Of a stretch of 6,559 nucleotides of DNA, positions 1 through 6,514 are shown one piece after another. This stretch comes from an uncultured Caryophanales bacterium (lineage in GTDB: Bacteria > Bacillota_I > Bacilli_A > Acholeplasmatales > Anaeroplasmataceae): the NCBI GenBank assembly GCA_937885165.1, contig CAKZZJ010000110.1, forward strand, positions 1 to 6,559, in the 5' to 3' direction. Numbering within the stretch: the stretch's first letter is position 1; each line of letters starts with the position of its first letter. Both the position numbers and the translations under genes were made by a program. The notes beneath the pieces were generated by a model, which was not told the DNA's origin, ran no database searches, and saw only the letters and a program-made list of their open reading frames with translations.

Positions 1-185
1 GGTGATATCAATTTTTTTTTAAGATTAATATACTGGTTTTCAAGCTCCATAACATCTTCAAAATCCATATCCATAATATCTTCTTGAGTAATTTGTTCTC
101 CATCAACAGTGCAGATTTGAGATATTACATAAAGACCAACGCTTGAACCGTCTGTACAAAGCATTCTTGCCTTCATAAGCATATG
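1..185 (-). other. Non-L27 segment of the fusion, resembling a phage tail-assembly protein
   Basis: Codons 29-89 of the L27 frame encode a segment with no L27 character: HMLMKARMLCTDGSSVGLYV, followed by an isoleucine/aspartate-rich stretch containing DGEQITQEDIMDMDFEDVME. The pattern is a hydrophobic helix (LYVISQI), a short DGEQIT turn, then an acidic 'edI.dMdfeDvmeLe' helix. It resembles the C-terminal part of small phage tail-assembly chaperone-like proteins, which end in a 'l..ltGl...di..l...Dy..l' arrangement. This is a resemblance by eye and not a database match. The segment continues past base 1, so its natural C-terminus is unseen, and its own N-terminus has been replaced by L27. Confidence 0.35.
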
Positions 186-269
186 TCCGTCAGCCTTTTT
201 AACACCAAGTCTTTTTGACTCGCTATCTCTTCCGTTCTTAACGCTACCTTGACCTTTTTTATGTGCCAT
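1..269 (-). CDS. rpmA: Ribosomal protein L27 N-terminus fused in frame to an unrelated tail; incomplete at left edge
   Basis: The frame starts at the ATG at 269-267 and stays open for 89 codons to the window edge. Residues 1-28 (MAHKKGQGSVKNGRDSESKR, then LGVKKADG) are a near-perfect match to the flexible N-terminus of bacterial L27. That segment of the 50S subunit reaches toward the peptidyl-transferase centre. A normal L27 is about 85-95 residues and continues with a glycine/arginine-rich beta domain. Here the sequence changes at residue 29 to an acidic, unrelated segment, so roughly the last two thirds of L27 are missing and this copy could not make a working protein. The start is supported by an AAGGGAG ribosome binding site. 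The gene lies 50 bases downstream of the nuclease gene, not in the usual rplU-ysxB-rpmA order. The L27 assignment is firm. Whether the fusion exists in any living cell is doubtful. Confidence 0.85.
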   Translation of the reverse strand, partial: MAHKKGQGSVKNGRDSESKRLGVKKADGHMLMKARMLCTDGSSVGLYVISQICTVDGEQITQEDIMDMDFEDVMELENQYINLKKKLIS

Positions 270-279
270 TTATATGTCA

Positions 280-286
280 CTCCCTT
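280..286 (-). promoter_or_regulatory. Ribosome binding site for the rpmA start
   Basis: Read on the minus strand this is AAGGGAG, ten bases before the ATG at 269. It is close to the Shine-Dalgarno consensus AGGAGG and fixes the L27 start codon. Its presence also shows that this part of the window is bacterial in origin. Confidence 0.7.
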
Positions 287-319
287 CAATTTTAGAATCT
301 TTATCTCTTTATTTATTAT

Positions 320-3300
320 TTAGCTTAATGCAAATTCAATATTATATAGTCTTAAACTTGATGTTGAAGTAGAATTATTAATTATTGTTATATTTAAACC
401 ATCATAACTACTTAATTCTGATATATCTATAGAAACAATATTAGAATTATATAATGTATTTGGGTTTGAAGTAGCCTTGTTAACCTTCAGTGATTCAAAT
501 GTTTTTGATTCACCCAAATTGTTAGTAACAACTACTGTAGCAAAATCACCAGAATAATTATTATCATTCCAAGTAAATTTTATATATTTTATAGTGTCAT
601 ATAAATTATCTACATCTATCGTAATATTATTTTTATTGCCGTTTTTATCAATTTGGGCATAAATACCATGATTAGCGTGGAAGCTTCCTGCACTATATTC
701 TATTTCTACACCATTTGAATTCATGCTTCCTGATTTATATGTTAAGCCTACAAAACTAAATGATGTAGAAGTTGTTGTATCTTGGTTATCTTTTTCTGTT
801 AATAAGACATATTCATTATATTTATCATTTAGAATATGATAATTTGTTACAAATGATTTTGTAACAGAACCTAAATTATTATAATCACTCCATATTTCTT
901 CAAATAAATCACCTGAATTTAGGCTAACTGTACCAATAGAATCTATTTTAGTATTGATTGCGTTAATACCATCAATATTATAATTAATATAATAATTGTA
1001 GTTTGTAGCAAATTCTTCTGTTACATAATTTGTAGCTACATCAGTATATAAATAATATACATATTCAGGATGATCTATAAATGGATTACGATTTTTTTGG
1101 TAAGATTCATATAAAGTATTATTTCTTGATACTTCTCTTGCATCTACAGGATCTTCAAAATGCCATTTAACAAGCGTAGATAATAAACCCAAATAATGTA
1201 TAATCCCCGTTTTATTAGTTTGATTATCCGCATCTGAAATCAATGATGGATCATCAGTTAATTCCAAATCGAGATTATTATCATCATATTTTACTACCAT
1301 GTAAAATAACATTCTAGCTACATCACCTTTTACTTCATCTCTTGGTTCAAATACAGTAGTGGTCCATTTATTTCCATAAGAATCAGTATTTGTTGGGTTT
1401 GCTACTTCATCAAAATAAGATGATGATCTATTTACATTGATACTATGTTCAGATACTCTTAAGTGATGCATATCTGAATATGCATCATAACTTTCATCCT
1501 TAAATCCATAAGATTTAGCCCATACATGTTCTTTATCCCAGGCATCAGATTTTAACATTCTGATACCTGTATAAATGCATTCTACATAATAATCATCATA
1601 TGAATCTACTGTCTTTAGATTTTCGCTATCAGCACTATAAGAATATCTTTTGTAATTATTATTTATTATATTATTAAGTGTACTTTTTAATAATGAGGCA
1701 TCACTTAATACATCTGTTGTTATATTATCATAATATGTACCACTATAATTACCTTCAACCTTTACATCATCATAAGTAACATCATCTGATGATAATTTAG
1801 CGATATCTCTTTCTTCTGTATGTGAAGAATCATTTTGGCATATTCTTCTTTCTAGACCTGTTGAAGTAGTAGTTGCAGGAGTGATAACTTCCCACGCGCT
1901 CCACAAATGACCAAGTGCGTCTATCTCAACTTCTTCTGTTTCTTTATTATTTTGATAAGTTGCAGTATATTTAATTTTACCTTGCCTTGTACAAGTTGCT
2001 TCTATAATTACTTCAGATGTTATTGTCGCTTCATGTTTTCCTATATGATTATTATCATTTAGACAAGTGTATACTGCATAACATTTAGAATAGTCACTTT
2101 CCCATTCAAATGAAGTAAATACATAATCATGATCAAGTGCTTTTATTTCTACTTCTATAGTATCACTAAATTCACCATATGCTGCAGTATATGTGATTTT
2201 ACCAGCATATACACATGTAGCATCAACTACAGTTTTTGTTATTGAAACTTCATATGTTTTTTTATGACTTTCATCATTATTACATATCAAAGTGCAAGTT
2301 GCATTCTTATAATCTTCTGAAATTACAAATATAGCTGAACTAAAATCATGGCCTAGATATTTGATAATTTCTTCTTCTATATGTGTATCATCATTTGCAC
2401 ATATTCTATATTTAGATCCATTTTCAGTACATGTTGCTGCTACTTTTAACTTCCATTCGCCATAATTATGACCTAAATCATCAACATAAGTATCTTTATA
2501 ACTATAACCACATACACTACATGTATGTAATGTATATCCTTTTTCTTCGCATGTTGGATCTATAACTTTATCTTCAAACGTGTGTTCTTCAAAATCTTTT
2601 CTTAATTCTTTATGAGAACATATTGCAGGATAATAGTGACCTTCTTCATCATATTCTAATTTAGTAGAATATGTGTGCTCGTCATTAGATAGTGTGATTA
2701 TTTCTCCTACATAACCACATATTTCACATATTTTTTGTGTTACGCCATCTTGATCACAAGTAGCATTAGATACTAAAACAATTTTATTAAATTCATGTGG
2801 TTCTTCATCTTTATAAACATTATTATGACAGGTAGCACTATGGAAATGCATATCTTCATCATATGAATAATTTTCTTCATCGTATGTGTGAACATGGTTC
2901 AAACTAGGTAGAATTTCTTCATATTTATAACTGCATGTATTACATATTCTATACATTTTACCATCTTCATAATCTTTAGGCTCAATTTCAATAACAGCTT
3001 CACCAAAATCATGTTCTTCTTGTCCCTGTTTTAAATCATGACCACATGTTGCTGCATAATAATGGGTTTTTTCATTGAATGAATATGTATCATCGTATGT
3101 ATGAACATGTATTTTTTCTATTATTTCTTTTTCTTCATAACCACAGATAAGACATTTTCTTAAACGTTCGCCTTCTTCATCTACACTTTCTTTTTTAGTT
3201 CTAACCCAGCCACTATATGTATGTAGAGCAACATCAGCTTTTTCATTATGAGAACAAGTTGCATTATGATAATGATTTTCATCATCATATTCCCATTCAT

Positions 3301-4192
3301 CAGAATATGTGTGAACATGATCTAATTTATTTATCTGTTCAGTAATTCTATAACCACAAATTACACATTCTCTACATCTTTCGCCAAAATCATCTATAGT
3401 TGCTTCTTTAGTTATAGTCCAGTCTGATAATTCGTGGTTTTCTTCATCCTTAATTAATTCATGCCCACAGGTCGCATTATGATAATGTTTTTCATTATCA
3501 TATGTCCAAGAAGATTCATAAGTATGTGTGTGTTCTAATTTATTTATTTGTTCAGTGATTTTGTAATTACAAACAACACATATTTTATATCTTTCACCAA
3601 ATTCTTCTTCTGTTGGTTCTTTAGATGTAATCCAGTTGCTTAATGTGTGACTAGCTTCTGATGATTTAACATTATGACCACATGTTGAATTATGGTAATG
3701 CGTGTTATCATCATATTCCCATAAATTAGAGAATGTATGAACATGTTCTAATGTTTTTTCATAACCACATAAAGAACATATTTCTTTATCTCCAGCATCA
3801 TTTTTGGTAAATATATGGAATGCTTTAGATGAGATTACATCATGACCACATGTTGAATTAAACCAGTGATAATCATCATCATAAGTATATGTATCAGCAA
3901 ATGTGTGTGTATGACTAATATTATTATTTCTTGTTTCTTTATACCCACATACATCACATTTTCTTTCTGAAATAGAATCATTACCTTCTACATCATACCA
4001 ATCACCAAGTGTGTGCATAGCATATAAATATCTTGTTTCACTATTTTCATTTAAAGATTTATGCCAGTGTCCTACACTATCATAAGTCCATTCAGATGAA
4101 TATTCTATATTACTAGAATTTTGATTGCATGAAGTGATTACAAATAATGATATTATTAATAATAAACTAATTATTATTCTTTTTGTTCTCAT
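320..4192 (-). CDS. Secreted lipoprotein: His/Cys-rich repeat stalk fused to an endonuclease I domain
   Basis: This is a 1290-residue predicted surface lipoprotein with a nuclease. Residues 1-21 form a lipoprotein signal peptide (basic MRTKR, hydrophobic core, lipobox ITSC with Cys22). Residues 31-573 hold eight repeats of ~55-72 residues rich in paired His and CxxC. Residues 574-800 hold shorter Cys/His repeats of the 'GH.y..w...aTCt..G...ric' kind. Residues ~814-1049 are an endonuclease I (EndA/extracellular BsnA type) domain with all the hallmark blocks: WDKEHVWAKS (candidate catalytic His889), DMHHLR (907-912), NRS (921-923), FEPRDEVKGDVARMLFYM (948-965), WHFEDPVD (1010-1017) and NRNPFIDHPEY (1034-1044). 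Residues ~1076-1135 resemble the 'I..IG.V.l.s...i...y..L....k..V.NY..L' helical module of Gram-positive surface proteins. A C-terminal beta-rich domain follows (~1145-1290). The expected activity is sequence-independent cleavage of DNA and/or RNA outside the cell, perhaps nucleic-acid scavenging. A TTG four codons upstream is possible, but ATG 4192 gives the better signal peptide and leaves a G-rich ribosome binding site free. No frameshift is visible. Confidence 0.85.
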   Translation of the reverse strand: MRTKRIIISLLLIISLFVITSCNQNSSNIEYSSEWTYDSVGHWHKSLNENSETRYLYAMHTLGDWYDVEGNDSISERKCDVCGYKETRNNNISHTHTFADTYTYDDDYHWFNSTCGHDVISSKAFHIFTKNDAGDKEICSLCGYEKTLEHVHTFSNLWEYDDNTHYHNSTCGHNVKSSEASHTLSNWITSKEPTEEEFGERYKICVVCNYKITEQINKLEHTHTYESSWTYDNEKHYHNATCGHELIKDEENHELSDWTITKEATIDDFGERCRECVICGYRITEQINKLDHVHTYSDEWEYDDENHYHNATCSHNEKADVALHTYSGWVRTKKESVDEEGERLRKCLICGYEEKEIIEKIHVHTYDDTYSFNEKTHYYAATCGHDLKQGQEEHDFGEAVIEIEPKDYEDGKMYRICNTCSYKYEEILPSLNHVHTYDEENYSYDEDMHFHSATCHNNVYKDEEPHEFNKIVLVSNATCDQDGVTQKICEICGYVGEIITLSNDEHTYSTKLEYDEEGHYYPAICSHKELRKDFEEHTFEDKVIDPTCEEKGYTLHTCSVCGYSYKDTYVDDLGHNYGEWKLKVAATCTENGSKYRICANDDTHIEEEIIKYLGHDFSSAIFVISEDYKNATCTLICNNDESHKKTYEVSITKTVVDATCVYAGKITYTAAYGEFSDTIEVEIKALDHDYVFTSFEWESDYSKCYAVYTCLNDNNHIGKHEATITSEVIIEATCTRQGKIKYTATYQNNKETEEVEIDALGHLWSAWEVITPATTTSTGLERRICQNDSSHTEERDIAKLSSDDVTYDDVKVEGNYSGTYYDNITTDVLSDASLLKSTLNNIINNNYKRYSYSADSENLKTVDSYDDYYVECIYTGIRMLKSDAWDKEHVWAKSYGFKDESYDAYSDMHHLRVSEHSINVNRSSSYFDEVANPTNTDSYGNKWTTTVFEPRDEVKGDVARMLFYMVVKYDDNNLDLELTDDPSLISDADNQTNKTGIIHYLGLLSTLVKWHFEDPVDAREVSRNNTLYESYQKNRNPFIDHPEYVYYLYTDVATNYVTEEFATNYNYYINYNIDGINAINTKIDSIGTVSLNSGDLFEEIWSDYNNLGSVTKSFVTNYHILNDKYNEYVLLTEKDNQDTTTSTSFSFVGLTYKSGSMNSNGVEIEYSAGSFHANHGIYAQIDKNGNKNNITIDVDNLYDTIKYIKFTWNDNNYSGDFATVVVTNNLGESKTFESLKVNKATSNPNTLYNSNIVSIDISELSSYDGLNITIINNSTSTSSLRLYNIEFALS
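1793..2473 (-). repeat. Second set of Cys/His repeats between the stalk and the nuclease
   Basis: Residues 574-800 of the lipoprotein hold about four degenerate repeats of a different type from the upstream array. They begin with a GHxY/DHDY/GHLW motif, carry 'aTCt..G' (seen at VAATCTENG, VDATCVYAG and IEATCTRQG) and have a 'C.nd.sH' pair (ANDDTH, CNNDESH, CLNDNNH, CQNDSSH). In the last unit ATC is replaced by ATTT. Two of the units carry 'gkI.YtA.Y', which gives them a beta-strand character. This pattern is widespread in clostridial-type surface proteins. The region probably extends the nuclease away from the cell membrane. Confidence 0.65.
2474..4102 (-). repeat. Eight tandem His/Cys-rich protein repeats
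   Basis: These are repeats within the lipoprotein nuclease gene, about 165-216 bases each. They start, in transcription order, at 4102, 3913, 3745, 3532, 3319, 3109, 2896 and 2680. The consensus unit is 'HvHTys..w.YD...HyHnaTCgH......H.......................C..CgY'. Each unit has three clusters: an HxH at the start, an HxH...CxH in the middle, and CxxC(G/N/S)Y at the end. Unit 1 is the most diverged and lacks the central CxH. Unit 2 is shorter than the rest. Units 3 and 4 share an identical ITEQINKL ending and also align well at the DNA level, suggesting recent duplication. The spacing of Cys and His pairs suggests metal binding or disulfide-stabilised small folds. That function is inferred. 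Similar repeats are common in surface proteins of gut Bacillota and Spirochaetota. Confidence 0.8.
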
Positions 4193-4197
4193 AAGAA

Positions 4198-4202
4198 CCC
4201 CC
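4198..4202 (-). promoter_or_regulatory. G-rich ribosome-binding-site candidate for the nuclease gene
   Basis: On the minus strand, GGGGG lies five bases before the ATG at 4192, in the context TTTTGGGGGTTCTTATG. It is an imperfect Shine-Dalgarno site with short spacing. It favours the ATG at 4192 over the TTG at 4204, because the TTG codon would overlap it. Confidence 0.45.
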
Positions 4203-4246
4203 AAAATATTTTAAATGATGTATGAAAGATATGTTGAAGTTATTAA

Positions 4247-4425
4247 TTAATTGTTATTAGTTGTTAATGTAGCATGAGTAGTCCATACAATAGTAATACT
4301 ATCCAAATATAATGCACTACTTGCCGACCTTAATCCGATATATGCATAATCACCATCAATAGTTAAAGAAATAGGATCTTCGATTGTAAAATCATCTTTA
4401 ATATAGATAAGTTTTAAAGTATTAT
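4247..4425 (-). other. Probable bacterial surface-protein C-terminus joined to the RMC1-like frame
   Basis: Residues ~665-723 of the RMC1-like frame (TLKLIYI onward, ending IVWTTHATLTTNNN) alternate hydrophobic and polar residues, as in a secreted beta-sandwich. The closing pattern 'YIGLRSASSALYLDSITIVW' parallels the end of the neighbouring nuclease lipoprotein (ITIINNSTSTSSLRLYNIEF). It also contains the only tryptophan of the 723-residue frame. I infer that this is the last strand set of a second bacterial surface protein that originally lay just upstream of the nuclease gene, with 42-54 bases between them. The exact left boundary of the ciliate part cannot be fixed by eye. Confidence 0.45.
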
Positions 4426-6418
4426 ATTTAACACTGTCTTTGACTTCATCATCTCCTAAATAAGGTATATTACCTACAATTATATTAAGCTGTTCAGCTG
4501 TTATAATATCATTCCCCGTTTTCGCCAATTGGTTATTGGAAAGATGGATCAACAAATCACTTATAAAAAATACAGGATCATTTTCTTCTTCACCTATTGA
4601 AATTACTCTTCCTTTTGCTTTACTTCCACTAGTTAATTTAGTCGTTATAAATCTCTTCAAATGCTTATTTATATCTCCTTTTATATTTTTATCTTTTTTA
4701 TCAAATTTGTATCCAATATAAAAATCAATAACAATATTAGTACTTTCTTCATATTTTTCTTCTTCGTTTAACTCAAATAAAACTTCGTCAATATTATCAA
4801 CTTCGAGCATAAGCATTTCAATGCCTAAATCAAAAGCTAAAATTCTATTTTTCTTTTCTTTCATTGTTTTTGATCTATCTATTAAATATAGGCCTAAACT
4901 TTTATCAGCTAAAATATATTTATTTTTGAGGATAAAATCAAGGCAAGAAAAATCGTCTGTCTGACCTAAATGGAAAAATAAAGAAGGAATAAAAACATCT
5001 TTGTCTATCTTTATATTATTTTTTAGATACTCATTATATACTGTTGCCATAACTTGCAATATTTTTATGTTATCTAAATTATCAAATTCATTATTAAATA
5101 ATGCAAAAATATGATCTTGTGATAAATAGAATGAATTATGACCTTTATACATAATTTCATGGAAATTTTTTTTATCATCATTTATTGCTTCATTTTTTGA
5201 TTTTATGTAATTATTTATGCATTTAAAAAATATTGCGTAAAATGCTGATAATTCATATTCTTTTAATAAATTAATTAACATTGTCGAAACTATATTTGTA
5301 GTATTTTTTCTTCTTAGTAAACTAAAGAAAGTTTCAAGAGTATTTGATATATTTTTGTTTTTATAATTTTCTGGTAAAAATTTTATTTTGTAAATTTCAT
5401 TATTTATTATAACAAATTTTCCTCTTACTTTTATTTTATCAAAAAAGCCTTCTCTTTTAGACTCAGGAATTATGATTTTTCCCATTTTTTTATTAAAATC
5501 TGCCTTTATATCATATAATCTGATATTATCATCAATATATAATATCATCATATTATTATAAAATTGGATTTGAGTTAATTCATAATCAATCATTTTTTCA
5601 CTTTTATTGAACTCTATTGTTTTAGGTTCCTTTTTATCTTTTAAATTTTTCAGACGATAAAACTCTATTAAATTTTCAGTAAAATGTATGAAATATAATT
5701 TATTATATATATTCTGGATATAAAATTTAGAAGTTAGTAATATATTATTTATTTTCAATTCTATACAAGAACTATAACAATAACTACTTTTTAAATTTAT
5801 TAAAGAAAATCCAAGAAATTCATTTCTAATGATTAATACATTAAAAATATTATTAAAATAATATTCCGTTATTGGAATTTTCTGAGATGCAAATGTATTT
5901 TTTATTGTAAAATTTTTTCCTGTCATTATAACTGTCACTATTCTATAACTATTATTTCCAATTAATCCAATATCAACTTCTTCTTCTTTTTTTTTCTCAT
6001 TAACTTTATTCTTTATAAAAAAACCTCCATGAAGATATCCTAATCTGACTTCAATTCTAGGGTCATATGGATCATATTTTACATATATTTCTTTTTTCAG
6101 GTTAAACACGACAACAAGATTCTTTTCTGTTATACAAAGAATATAATTATTTTTTTTATCACATGTACAAAACCTTATTTTATCCATTTTTGGTAAATCG
6201 AGAGTTTTTATGCATTTACCTTTAGTGTTAAAAATGTGTAATGAATCTTTAATTAAATAAATAAATTGATTGGTATATATGTCATAAGAATATACAGCAG
6301 ATTTCATAATTTCATTAGTTACATTTAATCTAGCTAAATCAAATTTGTATTTTTTGTAGGTTATTATACTATTTTCTGGCAAGAAATCAAAAACATTCTC
6401 CTCATTTTTATTTTTCAT
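4247..6418 (-). CDS. RMC1/Mic1-like endosomal protein of a ciliate, with a probably foreign C-terminus
   Basis: This 723-codon frame runs from the ATG at 6418 to TAA at 4249-4247 and has no visible intron. Residues ~1-347 are beta-rich with repeated short strands (YSYDIYTNQFIYLI, NNMMILYIDDNIRLYDI), as in a degenerate WD-type propeller. Residues ~355-632 are helical and align by eye with the Mic1 domain of human RMC1: LETFFSLLRRKNTTNIVSTM against LMDFLLQRKECKMVILSVCS, and the VYNEYLKN...FIPSLFFHLGQ...CLDFILKNKYILADKSLGLYLI block against MEYIRSLNQ...VIKTLVQHN...LHQFLQYHVLSDSKPLACLLL. RMC1 works with Mon1-Ccz1, the exchange factor that activates Rab7 on late endosomes; in a ciliate that would serve food-vacuole or lysosome maturation. 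Residues ~665-723 look like a bacterial surface-protein end, so the true C-terminus is probably not here. The eukaryotic assignment rests on homology seen by eye and on the adjoining telomere. An alternative is another propeller-solenoid trafficking protein. Confidence 0.6.
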   Translation of the reverse strand: MKNKNEENVFDFLPENSIITYKKYKFDLARLNVTNEIMKSAVYSYDIYTNQFIYLIKDSLHIFNTKGKCIKTLDLPKMDKIRFCTCDKKNNYILCITEKNLVVVFNLKKEIYVKYDPYDPRIEVRLGYLHGGFFIKNKVNEKKKEEEVDIGLIGNNSYRIVTVIMTGKNFTIKNTFASQKIPITEYYFNNIFNVLIIRNEFLGFSLINLKSSYCYSSCIELKINNILLTSKFYIQNIYNKLYFIHFTENLIEFYRLKNLKDKKEPKTIEFNKSEKMIDYELTQIQFYNNMMILYIDDNIRLYDIKADFNKKMGKIIIPESKREGFFDKIKVRGKFVIINNEIYKIKFLPENYKNKNISNTLETFFSLLRRKNTTNIVSTMLINLLKEYELSAFYAIFFKCINNYIKSKNEAINDDKKNFHEIMYKGHNSFYLSQDHIFALFNNEFDNLDNIKILQVMATVYNEYLKNNIKIDKDVFIPSLFFHLGQTDDFSCLDFILKNKYILADKSLGLYLIDRSKTMKEKKNRILAFDLGIEMLMLEVDNIDEVLFELNEEEKYEESTNIVIDFYIGYKFDKKDKNIKGDINKHLKRFITTKLTSGSKAKGRVISIGEEENDPVFFISDLLIHLSNNQLAKTGNDIITAEQLNIIVGNIPYLGDDEVKDSVKYNTLKLIYIKDDFTIEDPISLTIDGDYAYIGLRSASSALYLDSITIVWTTHATLTTNNN
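4425..4525. other. Inferred junction between ciliate and bacterial DNA
   Basis: RMC1-like similarity can be followed to about residue 632 (near base 4523), where EENDPVFFISDLLIHLSNNQ parallels the human TEDNMLFYTIFRFFEQRNQ. Bacterial surface-protein character is clear from about residue 666 (near base 4423). The join must lie between these points. Around 4508-4530 the codons become visibly less AT-rich (TTG GCG AAA ACG GGG), which may mark the change. No repeat or insertion sequence is seen at the junction. Confidence 0.4.
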
Positions 6419-6514
6419 GTAATTATTTTTTTTTATAAGTTTAATTTCAAAAATTATATAAAATACACTTAATTATTTATAATATTAGTTAAATTTTTAT
6501 AATGATATTATTTT
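6419..6514. other. Subtelomeric spacer and 5' flank of the RMC1-like gene
   Basis: The 96 bases between the telomeric repeats and the RMC1-like start codon contain almost no G or C (6 of 90 across 6421-6510 by direct count), plus long T runs. I see no Shine-Dalgarno site before the ATG at 6418, unlike the two bacterial starts elsewhere in the window. Any promoter of the gene must lie within this short stretch, as is usual on compact ciliate macronuclear chromosomes. No specific element can be identified. Confidence 0.55.

Noticed and set aside
270..319. Rho-independent terminator between the nuclease gene and rpmA.
   Set aside because: The spacer is AT-rich with no GC-rich inverted repeat followed by a T run on the minus strand.
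2474..4102. C-type cytochrome haem-binding motifs in the Cys-rich repeats.
   Set aside because: The CxxC pairs are followed by G, N or S then Tyr, not by His as in CxxCH, so haem attachment is not supported.
320..4192. The nuclease gene as a ciliate gene gained by horizontal transfer.
   Set aside because: Rumen ciliates have many bacterial genes, but this one keeps a bacterial lipobox and Shine-Dalgarno-like site and is followed by a bacterial ribosomal protein gene start. A bacterial source for this DNA is simpler.
4193..4204. TTG start four codons upstream for the nuclease lipoprotein.
   Set aside because: It would overlap the only G-rich ribosome binding site candidate and add residues before the basic MRTKR start of the signal peptide. 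The ATG at 4192 is better.
4536..4721. A 61-codon open frame on the plus strand with a hydrophobic translation.
   Set aside because: It lies entirely antisense to the RMC1-like frame, has no ribosome binding site or recognisable product, and its hydrophobicity follows from the complement of Lys/Asp/Asn-rich codons.
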